From contig JAQBPR010000017.1 of assembly GCA_028287395.1 (NCBI GenBank), positions 1 through 36,417 on the forward strand: a stretch of 36,417 nt of DNA, given 5' to 3'. This document shows, in pieces, positions 1 to 7,157 of the stretch (within the stretch, counting starts at the first letter, position 1; every line of letters begins with the position of its first letter). The notes under the pieces were generated by a model. It was not told the origin of the DNA and did no database searches. It saw only the letters and a program-made list of their open reading frames with translations. This DNA is from Bacilli bacterium (lineage in GTDB: Bacteria; Bacillota; Bacilli; Paenibacillales; NBRC-103111). Made by a program: the position numbers and the translations under genes.

Positions 1-328
1 CCCGAAAGAAGAAACCATCCCGGGGTTTAAATACTCCACGTACCAAACGGATAAATTCATGTAAGTTTGAATGAGTGGATTGCGTGGAAAACGAAAAATT
101 TTTGGTTCCACCTTCCGGATTAAAACCCCAAGATACGGCAATCGATTCCATTAACGTCGATTTCCCCATCCCATTTTCACCAACAATATAGGTCACTTTG
201 GGATGGAAATCCAGCCTACTTAGGCTCTTAATCACTCCGAGGTTAAATGGATAATAATCAAAGGAGGGAACAATGTGCCTCTCTAATTCTATGCCTCTCA
301 AAAATGGATCGAAAGAATTGTTATTCAT
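1..328 (-). CDS. AAA family ATPase (COG3910-like), 5' part only
   Basis: The reverse strand opens at an ATG at 328 preceded by a GAGGTG ribosome site, and the frame stays open to the left edge, so only about the first 109 residues are present. The translation contains a Walker A motif, GENGMGKST, around residues 50-58, followed by NPEGGTKNF. This arrangement is typical of the small predicted ATPases of COG3910, which are usually about 240 residues long. The ABC-type Q-loop, signature and Walker B would lie outside the window. The family has no settled function; ATP binding is well supported, a substrate is not. It is transcribed away from the SDR gene, with about 255 bp of hairpin-bearing DNA between. 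Confidence 0.8.
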   Translation of the reverse strand, partial: MNNNSFDPFLRGIELERHIVPSFDYYPFNLGVIKSLSRLDFHPKVTYIVGENGMGKSTLMESIAVSWGFNPEGGTKNFSFSTQSTHSNLHEFIRLVRGVFKPRDGFFFR

Positions 329-438
329 CTGCCTATCACCTCTACAGTCAAGCAAGTGTTATGAGTTAATTATGCACCTTTAGAGTGAAATTTAAAGCAT
401 AAGTTAAATGAGAAAAGGCCACCAATCCAGCTGGTAGC

Positions 439-478
439 GTCGTATATTTGTGCTATCGTTCTTCGTTAGCGCAACGAC
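439..478. repeat. Imperfect inverted repeat in the 329-583 gap
   Basis: GTCGT-(4 nt)-TTGTGCTA on the left pairs with TAGCGCAA-CGAC on the right around a short loop, leaving a small bulge. It sits between the ATPase start and the SDR end with no gene. It could be a remnant of a dispersed repeat or a structured transcript end. Nothing else recognisable was seen in 329-583 besides this and the hairpin at 516-535. Confidence 0.3.
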
Positions 479-515
479 TCGCCTGTTAACCGCCTTAAAT
501 GAAACTGTAGAGAAG

Positions 516-535
516 GGTGTGCCACGCGGCACACC
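516..535 (-). terminator. GC-rich hairpin after the SDR gene
   Basis: GGTGTGCC and GGCACACC form a perfect 8-bp stem with a 4-nt loop, 49 bp beyond the stop of the reverse-strand SDR gene. The following run on the reverse strand (CTTCTC) is a poor T-tract, so termination is plausible but not certain. Confidence 0.4.
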
Positions 536-583
536 TATCAGTTACAATAAATCAAACATTATATCGAGTTACGAGTTTTATCG

Positions 584-1348
584 TTATTTAATGGAGTCTT
601 TCATTGCGTTGTACATCTTTTCTGCGTACTCGTTAATTTCATCTCGCGACATGCGCAAGCGGCTTACGGAAGTGCCGTATCCAATTTCCTTCTTGCCTTC
701 TTCCAATCCTTTGAAAATCCCGTCTGCGAAAGCATCTAACGGTTCTCCTTGCGCCGTGTGTAAGCCCGTTCCCCCCAAATCCGTATTCACTGCCGGCGGA
801 GCAACTTCAATCACTTCTACCGATGTATCGGAAAGTTGGTGTCTTAGACTCATGGTAAATGAATGAAGCGCCGCTTTTGTAGCTGAATAAATCGGGGCAA
901 TCGCAAGCGGCGTAAAAGCCAGCCCAGACGTCACGTTAAGGATAGCTGCCTTTTCTTTTTTTGCAAAGAATGGGGCGAACAACATGGAAAGATGGATAGG
1001 GGCTTCAATATTCGCCGTGATTTCTTGATTGAAATAACTCCAATTGTCCTTTGCATCTGCTTTTAACACATTGAAACGCTGTTGAATCCCTGCATTGTTG
1101 ACTAATACATTCACCTCCGGATAATTCGCGGTTACCCAATCAAACAATGCTGCACGTTCGGATTCAATCGTCAAATCGCATACTCGTGTAATGATGCCTG
1201 GGAATTTTTCTTTAGCTTGTTGAAGCACGTTTTCACGCCGTCCGCAAACAATTACTTGATTCCCGCCCTTGATAAAGCGTTCCGCAAAAGCCAGCCCGAT
1301 TCCGGAACCTCCACCGGTAATGAGTATTGTGTTTCCCGAAAGGTTCAT
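584..1348 (-). CDS. DltE-like short-chain dehydrogenase/reductase
   Basis: A 254-residue classical SDR fold protein. The cofactor-binding TGGGSGIG is at residues 11-18, NNAG at 84-87, and the catalytic set Ser141, Tyr154 and Lys158 is intact (YSATK). The N-terminus resembles DltE-type SDRs (COG3967), which are cytosolic NAD(P)H oxidoreductases of unclear substrate. No dlt operon is present here, so the name describes similarity only. The ATG start is supported by an AAGGAG about 12 nt upstream. The gene is divergent from a TetR regulator, and a palindromic operator overlaps its expected transcription start. The simplest reading is that the TetR protein represses this enzyme until an unknown ligand appears. 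Confidence 0.88.
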   Translation of the reverse strand: MNLSGNTILITGGGSGIGLAFAERFIKGGNQVIVCGRRENVLQQAKEKFPGIITRVCDLTIESERAALFDWVTANYPEVNVLVNNAGIQQRFNVLKADAKDNWSYFNQEITANIEAPIHLSMLFAPFFAKKEKAAILNVTSGLAFTPLAIAPIYSATKAALHSFTMSLRHQLSDTSVEVIEVAPPAVNTDLGGTGLHTAQGEPLDAFADGIFKGLEEGKKEIGYGTSVSRLRMSRDEINEYAEKMYNAMKDSIK

Positions 1349-1387
1349 ATACCTTCGACTCCTTCTTTCATTAAGATTCCAGATTGT

Positions 1388-1403
1388 CTAACCATCTGGT
1401 TAG
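1388..1403. promoter_or_regulatory. Palindromic operator, probable TetR-family binding site
   Basis: CTAACCA-TC-TGGTTAG is a perfect 7-bp inverted repeat with a 2-bp centre. It lies at about the +1 position of the SDR promoter and within the divergent intergenic region, as expected for a TetR operator. A weaker related site (AAAC-A-GTTT with flanking CTAACT) lies at about 1418-1431 inside the SDR promoter spacer. Confidence 0.65.
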
Positions 1404-1407
1404 TTAT

Positions 1408-1436
1408 ACAATACATCTAACTAAACAGTTTGTCAA
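1408..1436 (-). promoter_or_regulatory. SigA-type promoter of the SDR gene
   Basis: On the reverse strand TTGACA (1436-1431) is followed after exactly 17 nt by TATTGT (1413-1408). The -35 is a full consensus match. The operator at 1388-1403 covers the start site downstream. Confidence 0.6.
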
Positions 1437-1458
1437 TGGATGGTACGTATGTTATATT
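1430..1458 (+). promoter_or_regulatory. SigA-type promoter of the tetR gene
   Basis: On the forward strand TTGTCA (1430-1435) and TATATT (1453-1458) are separated by 17 nt. The -35 bases are the same DNA as the -35 of the divergent SDR promoter (TTGTCAA read both ways), so the two promoters should compete for RNA polymerase. Confidence 0.55.
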
Positions 1459-1494
1459 TTAAATACAAAATGCATGAACAAGGAGGGACATCCT

Positions 1495-2073
1495 TTGAAA
1501 AACGCTGAAGCAACAAAAGAGCGGATTTTAGAGGCAGCTATGGAGGAGTTTTCCTCCTATGGCATTGCGGGCGCGCGTGTTGATCGCATTGCCAAAAATG
1601 CCGGATGCAACAAGAATATGATCTATATTTACTTTGAAAATAAAGAGACGCTCTTTACAACTGTTCTCCAAAATAATCTGACACGTGTCTATGAAGAAAT
1701 ATTCACACCTGATGATCTTCCCGGTTATGCAGCAAGGGTTTTCGATTTTGCTATTTCACATCCGGATTTATTTAGATTAATGGCATGGTACGGGTTGGAA
1801 CAGAAAGTCGTTAACTTAACCGAGCGTGCCTCCGTCCAACAAAAGAAAATAAAACAGCTCTTGAATGCGCAAAGCGCCGGGCTGGTAGGAACGACCTTCA
1901 CCCCTGGTTTTCTTTTGACTGCTATCATGGCCTTAGCTACCGCCTGGACGCCGACAAATCCTTTTGGTCCGTCGTACGACCCCGATGGCGTGAAAAAGCC
2001 AAGCGAGACAAGGGATGCTATTGCCAAGGTCATTAGTTTGATTACGAAAGGTGAAGAAGGCATTTCAAATTGA
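1495..2073 (+). CDS. TetR/AcrR family transcriptional regulator
   Basis: I start this 192-residue protein at TTG 1495 because AGGAGGG ends 7 nt before it. An upstream in-frame ATG at 1474 has no ribosome site and would give a tail not seen in TetR proteins. The N-terminal helix-turn-helix is clear: ATKERILEAAMEEFSSYG, then AGARVDRIAKNAGCNKNMIYIYFENKETLF, the usual TetR_N pattern at about residues 8-55. The C-terminal domain is the variable ligand-binding part. It is divergent from the SDR gene with operator sites between them, so it probably represses both that gene and itself. The ligand is unknown. Confidence 0.88.
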   Translation: MKNAEATKERILEAAMEEFSSYGIAGARVDRIAKNAGCNKNMIYIYFENKETLFTTVLQNNLTRVYEEIFTPDDLPGYAARVFDFAISHPDLFRLMAWYGLEQKVVNLTERASVQQKKIKQLLNAQSAGLVGTTFTPGFLLTAIMALATAWTPTNPFGPSYDPDGVKKPSETRDAIAKVISLITKGEEGISN

Positions 2074-2085
2074 GGAAATAATCTT

Positions 2086-2376
2086 TTACGGTTGCTCGAA
2101 TCTAATTCCTATCATAATCCGTTCAGATTTCATTGCGATTCCACTAAACCGACCACCTTGAAAACCAAGTGCCTCTGCAATCATTATATATTTTGCTTTC
2201 GGAATCCTTTGCTCAAGATATCACGTGAGGTGTTTTGTTTTAATCGTCGCTGCATCTTCTACATCGTATATTGGGTTCCTATCACTCCAAGGGTTGTATA
2301 CATCATGAGCTTTGTATTCATGTAACTTTTTTATAAAATAGAAGTTCATCAATTTCACACAGTATACCTCGAGCAT
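2086..2376 (-). pseudogene. Remnant of a uracil-DNA-glycosylase-family gene
   Basis: Read on the reverse strand, this gap translates to a recognisable N-terminal part: HDVYNPWSDRNPIYDVED, then DAATIKTKHLT, an in-frame TGA (2223-2221), then IPKAKYIMIAEALGFQGG and RFSGIAMKSERIM before a stop at 2088-2086. The pattern (NPW/Y near the start, an acidic DAA/AIR stretch, an EALGFQGGRFSG core) fits UDG-superfamily proteins of about 200 residues in Bacillaceae. The C-terminal half is missing, because the TetR gene lies where it would continue. With a stop and a truncation this cannot make a functional enzyme. An open frame on the opposite strand at 2092-2325 is not supported. Confidence 0.6.
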
Positions 2377-2596
2377 TACCATGGATGATCAGGTCAAATT
2401 TGTATTAATGCAAGACTCTTCATTGGAAAATTGCACAACATAAATATTTCCTCTATTGTAATGGAACTTTATAAAAAGCAATGTGCTAGTTCAGAACCCA
2501 TTTTCTTTTTATATTACTGAAAGAAAAACCTAGTGATAAACGAATGCGCCAGGGGCGCAATTCTATTCCCTAGTTAATTACGACACCCCCATATCC

Positions 2597-3088
2597 ATGG
2601 GCAACTTTGAAAAATATATCGCTCGCAGCTTTTTTTTCTGGATGACACGGTTTCTGCGAACAAAGTATGAGCATGTGGAAATCGTATTTATCGCGCATCA
2701 TACTGAAGCGAAAGAGGTGACGGAGGAAGATTTCTTTTCTCGGGGGGAAAGTGGCGGTACGATTTGCTCTTCCGTGTACGCCAAAGCAATCGAAATTATC
2801 GATGATCGATATTCACCTTCGCAGTATAATATTTACCCCTTTCACTTTTCGGATGGAGATAATCTGACTTCTGATAATGAACGCTGTATCAAGCTTATCG
2901 AGCAATTAATGGAACGCGCGAATATGTTTGGCTATGGTGAAGTCAATCAATATAATCGCAGCAGTACGCTGATGTCCTCCTATCGCCAAATTCAGAACAA
3001 GAAATTTCAATACTATGTGATTCGCGAAAAAGGCGAGGTTTATAAAGCGCTGAAGACGTTTTTCAGTAAACCATTGGAAAATTCGTAA
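2597..3088 (+). pseudogene. yhbH: 5'-truncated yhbH (UPF0229 sporulation protein), C-terminal part
   Basis: The 163-residue frame begins [19 protein letters not shown] and matches the C-terminal 40 percent of YhbH, a von Willebrand A-like protein of about 390 residues made in sporulation. It includes the conserved [18 protein letters not shown] and [12 protein letters not shown] stretches. The N-terminal half is absent. The break falls at the metal-binding DxSGSM motif: the preceding in-frame codons read D-T-P-I-S instead of D-V-S-G-S. No ribosome site precedes the ATG. In many genomes prkA, yhbH and spoVR are neighbours; here prkA is missing and spoVR survives 1.5 kb downstream. A small hairpin, TGCGCC-agg-GGCGCA, lies near 2546-2560. 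Confidence 0.85.
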
Positions 3089-3122
3089 TTCATGTCGTTA
3101 TGAACCGTTTCCATTCAAAAGT

Positions 3123-3170
3123 AAGCAAAATCTGCTAAGACTTCGGTCTAAGGAGATTTCGCTTATTTTT
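3123..3170 (+). terminator. Rho-independent terminator of the former yhbH
   Basis: Two 19-nt arms (starting AAGCAAAATC, ending GATTTCGCTT) pair with three mismatches around a TTCG loop, followed by TATTTTT. It lies 35 bp after the yhbH stop, so the old terminator has outlived the gene's 5' end. Confidence 0.8.
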
Positions 3171-3298
3171 GTTGTTGTGAGACATGCTAATTGTTTTTTT
3201 TCAAAAACAAATCTATTGTATTCTACACCTGGACATACTAAACTAGTTTTATTCTAATATCATTTAGAAAATTTAGAAATTGAAAGGAAGAATCAATA

Positions 3299-4426
3299 AT
3301 GAAGGACAAGTTTAAAGGTTTAGTAGTCGGTTTGTGTCTGGGATCATTAATCGCTAGCTCAGTTGCTTATGCAAGCGGTTCACAAATCGAAGTGTATTTT
3401 AAGCAGTTGAAATATATGTTCGATGGTGTGGAAAAAAAACCAACTCAGGGTCAAGGATTTATTTATGATGGAACCACTTATGTTCCTTTGCGATTTGTTG
3501 GCGAAGCCTTAGGAAAGGAAGTGCACTGGGACGACGCAAACCAAACGGTCTGGATTGGTGAACAAAAGATCGCGGATCCCGTAGCTGTCTATAAGGACGG
3601 AACGATTAGCCAAGCTGAATACGATAACTTTCTCGCTATTATGCAGCTTTATAATCCAGCTTACAGCAGTTCGCTTACCGATCCTGCCTTTAAGAAATCC
3701 ATGCTGAATCAAGAGATTACAAATAAAATTATCGCTGAACGTGGACGAGCTCTGGATGCAATAAGCTATAAGGATATCGCCGCGCAGCATTTGGCTCAAT
3801 TAAAGCAGGATTTTGCTAAAGCTTATTCAGGACAAATCACTTGGGAGCAGAGGATAAGCAATTTGAAATTAACCGATGCGATTATTCAAGATAATATCGA
3901 ACAAAGCTTATATGATAATGTATTTTGGAAGAGCCATATTACAGATAGCTCACTGCGTGACGATTACATGAAGAAATTACAAAATCACGAATATAATCTT
4001 GCTACAGTAAGTCATATTCTAATTGCGTTAAAGCCTGCGGGAGGAACGGAAAGAACGAAAGAAGAAGCTCTGAAAATAGCAAATGAAGTCATTATGAAAT
4101 TAAAAAATGGCGAGGATTTCGCTGCATTGGCTAAGCAATATTCCGATGATGCCGGTTCCAAAGACAATGGTGGACAGTATGTCAAGGCAAATGTAAATGG
4201 CTGGATCCCAGAATTTAAACAAGCCGTTGTTAGCTTGCCGCTAAATCAAATCAGCGAGCCGGTTCTTACGCAATTCGGCTATCACATCATACGTGTCGAT
4301 GCCAGATCAACCGCAACCTTTGAGGAGCAAAAAGACGCATTGAGCGAGCCTTACATAGCGAAAGAATACCAAGATTTTACGGCAAAGGAACTCCCGGGTT
4401 TAATTATAAGTACGAATTTAAAATAA
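3299..4426 (+). CDS. Secreted stalk-domain parvulin-type peptidyl-prolyl isomerase (PrsA/SurA-like)
   Basis: The 375-residue protein has an N-terminal signal peptide (about residues 1-26, cleavage near AYA-SG) with no lipobox cysteine, unlike PrsA lipoproteins. Residues 54-88 (FIYDGTTYVPLRFVGEAL and the following W-D) match the copper-amine-oxidase N-terminal-like stalk domain. Residues 95-225 are SurA-like helical sequence. Residues 236-335 form a parvulin rotamase domain with VSHILIAL, the YSDD-GGQ stretch and FGYHIIRV. It probably helps fold exported proteins outside the membrane. The start has GAAAGGAAG 9 nt upstream. It sits as a single unit between yhbH and spoVR with its own terminator, so it may have been inserted into an older yhbH-spoVR arrangement. 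Confidence 0.88.
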   Translation: MKDKFKGLVVGLCLGSLIASSVAYASGSQIEVYFKQLKYMFDGVEKKPTQGQGFIYDGTTYVPLRFVGEALGKEVHWDDANQTVWIGEQKIADPVAVYKDGTISQAEYDNFLAIMQLYNPAYSSSLTDPAFKKSMLNQEITNKIIAERGRALDAISYKDIAAQHLAQLKQDFAKAYSGQITWEQRISNLKLTDAIIQDNIEQSLYDNVFWKSHITDSSLRDDYMKKLQNHEYNLATVSHILIALKPAGGTERTKEEALKIANEVIMKLKNGEDFAALAKQYSDDAGSKDNGGQYVKANVNGWIPEFKQAVVSLPLNQISEPVLTQFGYHIIRVDARSTATFEEQKDALSEPYIAKEYQDFTAKELPGLIISTNLK

Positions 4427-4455
4427 CTAAAGCCAACCTAAATTCGCTTCAAAAA

Positions 4456-4490
4456 AAGAGCCTCAGGAAATTCCTGAAGGCTCTTCATTC
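4456..4490 (+). terminator. Rho-independent terminator of the foldase gene
   Basis: AAGAGCCTCAGGAA pairs with TTCCTGAAGGCTCTT with a one-base bulge; the T-run after the stem is short. It lies 30 bp after the stop. Confidence 0.75.
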
Positions 4491-4574
4491 TATAAACTAC
4501 ATAAGTGAAAGCTTAGTGAATATAAATAATGCAAGATATTATATCCAACAGAACATCAAGGAGGTTAGTTTTTT

Positions 4575-6011
4575 TTGCAAACAGATGAAATGAAATCCTT
4601 AGAATATGCCATTGCAGAGATCATGGAAATTGCCGATGGCTTCGGTCTGGATTATTACCCGATGCGCTATGAGATTTGTCCAGCGGATATCATCTATACC
4701 TTCGGTGCCTACGGCATGCCCAGCCGCTTTAGTCATTGGAGCTTCGGCAAAAGCTTTCACAGGATGAAGACCCAATATGACCTGGGCTTAAGCAAAATTT
4801 ATGAGCTTGTGATTAACTCCAATCCATGCTATGCCTTTCTGCTTGATGGAAACTCCTTGATTCAGAATAAATTGATCGTCGCACACGTCCTGGCGCATTG
4901 CGATTTTTTTAAAAACAACACACGCTTCTCACGAACGAACCGTAATATGGTGGAAAGCATGTCTGCTGCTTCCGAACGAATTCGTGAATATGAGATAAAG
5001 CATGGCGCAGACGAGGTAGAACGGTTTTTAGACGCGGTGCTGGCTATTCAAGAACATATTGATCCTAACTTAATGAAATCACGGCAAAAGAATGCCAAAC
5101 CGAATGAATGGGAAAGTAATTTGACAGGGCAACTTGATAGACAATCTTTGCAAGCAGGATCTTCAAGCTACGCTGACCTATGGGATTTGGAAAGCACATC
5201 CCCTATCGTTCCCGAAAGCTCTGACCTACATTTTCCAGCAATTCCTGAAAAAGATTTACTTTCATTTATCGAGGAGCATTCATCGATTTTAAAGCCGTGG
5301 CAGCGCGATGTCCTCTCCATGCTGCGTGAGGAAATGCTCTACTTCTGGCCGCAAATGGAGACGAAAATCATGAACGAAGGCTGGGCTTCGTACTGGCACA
5401 TTCGCATCATGCGGGAGTTGGATCTTACTTCTGCGGAGACTTTGGAGTTCGCCAAGCTTAACTCAGCTGTCGTGCAGCCATCTCGAACCAGCTTGAACCC
5501 ATACTATTTGGGTCTGAAAATATTCGAGGACATCGAGCGTAGATGGGATCAACCTACTTCCGAAGAAAAAGAACGTTTCGGAAGGAAGAATGGAATGGGA
5601 CGCGAAAAAATGTTCGAGGTGCGGGAATTGGATTCCGATATTTCCTTCGTGCGAAGCTACCTTACCAAGGATTTAGTCGAAGATTTAGACCTCTATGTAT
5701 TCGAGAAAAAAGGCGCAGAATGGAAAATTACCGATAAAAATTGGGAAATCATTCGCGATCAGCTTGTATATTCTCGTGTCAATGGTGGTTTCCCAACGAT
5801 TTATGTGGAGGATGGAAATTACTTAGAGAATGGCGAGTTGTACTTAAAGCATGCTTTTGAAGGCATTGAATTGGATTTAAAATATATTGACAATACCCTT
5901 CCACACGTCCAACGGCTTTGGGGCAAGTCTGTGCATCTACAAACCGTTATTGAAGATAAAGCCGTTTTGTTCAGTAATGATGGCAAGAAAGCATTGCGTA
6001 AATTTTTATAA
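4575..6011 (+). CDS. spoVR: SpoVR family stage V sporulation protein
   Basis: The 478-residue protein is full length for SpoVR (B. subtilis about 468). Conserved stretches include [27 protein letters not shown], the histidine-rich [11 protein letters not shown] and EGWASYWH near residue 275. Start is TTG 4575, with AAGGAGG 10 nt upstream; the next ATG is five codons in. SpoVR is linked to spore cortex formation in Bacillus; its biochemical activity is not known. Normally it travels with prkA and yhbH, but here prkA is absent and yhbH is broken, so it stands alone behind a separate foldase gene. A partial second copy of its 3' region lies at 18664-18760. Confidence 0.92.
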   Translation: MQTDEMKSLEYAIAEIMEIADGFGLDYYPMRYEICPADIIYTFGAYGMPSRFSHWSFGKSFHRMKTQYDLGLSKIYELVINSNPCYAFLLDGNSLIQNKLIVAHVLAHCDFFKNNTRFSRTNRNMVESMSAASERIREYEIKHGADEVERFLDAVLAIQEHIDPNLMKSRQKNAKPNEWESNLTGQLDRQSLQAGSSSYADLWDLESTSPIVPESSDLHFPAIPEKDLLSFIEEHSSILKPWQRDVLSMLREEMLYFWPQMETKIMNEGWASYWHIRIMRELDLTSAETLEFAKLNSAVVQPSRTSLNPYYLGLKIFEDIERRWDQPTSEEKERFGRKNGMGREKMFEVRELDSDISFVRSYLTKDLVEDLDLYVFEKKGAEWKITDKNWEIIRDQLVYSRVNGGFPTIYVEDGNYLENGELYLKHAFEGIELDLKYIDNTLPHVQRLWGKSVHLQTVIEDKAVLFSNDGKKALRKFL

Positions 6012-6014
6012 CGG

Positions 6015-6055
6015 AAAAGACGATTACTCTATTTATTGAGCAATCGTCTTTTTGT
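6015..6055 (+). terminator. Rho-independent terminator of spoVR
   Basis: AAAAGACGATTACTC and GAGCAATCGTCTTTT pair over 15 bp with one A-C mismatch around an 8-nt loop, followed by T-rich DNA, 4 bp after the spoVR stop. Confidence 0.82.
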
Positions 6056-6062
6056 GATTTTT

Positions 6063-6382
6063 TCAGCTGCGATGACACTTATCCTCTCCCATAATCCTAT
6101 CAACAATATGATTTCCTTCCCAAACGGCTGCAATCTCCATACCTTCACACTCTGACTTACTAGCACCTCGAATTTGACCTCGATGGTATATAGAATATTT
6201 ACCAGAAATTTTATCAATAATACACATAGGAGCGGCCACTGCTCATCGATAGTATTAAACGGACGATTATCCACCTTGGACCAACTACCAGATGTTAATG
6301 CATCGTTAAACACAAACTGTAAATTAGTAATCTTCTGATTAAGGATGGTACAAAAAATGAATATGCTAGAATTATAAATCAT
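6063..6382 (-). pseudogene. Frameshifted small gene of unknown function
   Basis: An ATG at 6382 overlaps the upstream stop as ATGA. The frame reads sensibly to VDNRPFNTIDEQW (about 6240) and then becomes hydrophobic nonsense. One frame over, the DNA resumes protein-like sequence: APMCIIDKISGKYSIYHRG, then ASKSECEGMEIAAVWEGN and HIVDRIMGED, with a stop at 6065-6063. The shift fits a one-base loss between about 6205 and 6245, or a sequencing error. I do not recognise the family. Its tight ATGA overlap with the gene at 6379-6816 suggests the two were translated as a pair. Confidence 0.5.
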
Positions 6383-6816
6383 GAAATATTTGTCAAAACA
6401 CCTTTATTATTTGGATTTAAAAAAGAAAGCCATCCATAAACATTTACAAATCGTCCTGTCAATTCTCCATCTGTCCCTACCTCTGATATTACAAAAGAGG
6501 GATATTCATTATCATCCAAATCATCCATATATGTATGTTCAAATCGATAAAAAGTATCCATAATTCCTTCATAATTAAAAACTTTAAGGAGTGTAGAAAG
6601 TTCTTGTGATGAGATCCCTGCGTTATTTATTTTCTTCACTATATCTTTAATCAAAGGATAGCCGTTCTTTTCTAATCCATTTACAAAAGATTCCGTATTT
6701 GCATCAAAGTTATTCAGATTTTTTTTAAAAAAATGTACAAATCTATATTCCGAAAGCGCTGGTAAATTTTTTTCTATTTCAGCATTAAGATCGTTATACC
6801 AATTCTCATAAAACAT
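6379..6816 (-). CDS. Hypothetical protein, 145 residues
   Basis: An unrecognised soluble protein beginning MFYENWYNDLNAEIEKNL, acidic in the middle (HTYMDDLDDNEY), with no signal peptide or membrane segment. An AAAGGA about 9 nt before the ATG supports the start. It overlaps the next gene by ATGA. Base composition is AT-rich relative to the neighbouring conserved genes, and it is flanked by a broken gene and a possible remnant, which suggests recently acquired DNA. A role such as immunity or accessory protein is possible for such orphan pairs, but nothing in the sequence proves one. Confidence 0.55.
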   Translation of the reverse strand: MFYENWYNDLNAEIEKNLPALSEYRFVHFFKKNLNNFDANTESFVNGLEKNGYPLIKDIVKKINNAGISSQELSTLLKVFNYEGIMDTFYRFEHTYMDDLDDNEYPSFVISEVGTDGELTGRFVNVYGWLSFLNPNNKGVLTNIS

Positions 6817-6840
6817 AACATCAGTCCTTTTCTTTTTGTT

Positions 6841-7062
6841 AATCTATTCGCTAAACATCGGTTTTTTCCTTTATATGTATCTCAAGCAGATCGAATTTTT
6901 ATAATATTTTTCCAGTTGAATAACAATCAGTATTTCCTTACACTGGATGCTGACGGAGTAGCGGTTTCATCAGATTTCTATCTGAGGTTAGCTGGTAACA
7001 TTAACAGGATATTTAATAATCAGATTCCTTTAACTATTAATCACCCAACAAGTCACCATTAA
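6841..7062 (+). other. Possible coding remnant without a start codon
   Basis: A frame open from before 6841 to a TAA at 7060-7062 gives protein-like text: QYFLTLDADGVAVSSDFYLR, then AGNINRIFNNQIPLTINH. No initiator with a ribosome site is visible and the family is unknown. The rest of the 6817-7101 gap shows nothing else that I can name apart from the ribosome site of the 6816 gene. Confidence 0.25.
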
Positions 7063-7101
7063 TATTGGCCGCACTCGGCATTGATAACGGATAACCTTAA
7101 T

Positions 7102-7145
7102 AAAGCGGTTCCTGAGTTTTGAAAATTAAACTCAGGAACCGCTTA
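7102..7145 (-). terminator. Terminator hairpin of the WD40 gene
   Basis: AAGCGGTTCCTGAGTTT and its exact complement form a perfect 17-bp stem with an 8-nt loop, 13 bp beyond the WD40 stop. The reverse-strand tail is TATTAAGG, a weak T-tract, but the stem is very strong. Confidence 0.75.
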
Positions 7146-7157
7146 CTTTATTATTCT

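Noticed and set aside
450..866. Plus-strand open frame of 138 codons
   Set aside because: It lies mostly opposite the well-supported SDR gene, and its start region is a hairpin with no ribosome site.
2092..2325. Plus-strand 77-codon frame
   Set aside because: It is the opposite strand of the UDG-like remnant, with no ribosome site and no protein-like composition.
3191..3210. AT-only hairpin (TTGTTTTT/AAAAACAA)
   Set aside because: Too AT-rich to be distinguished from background, and the real terminator is just upstream.
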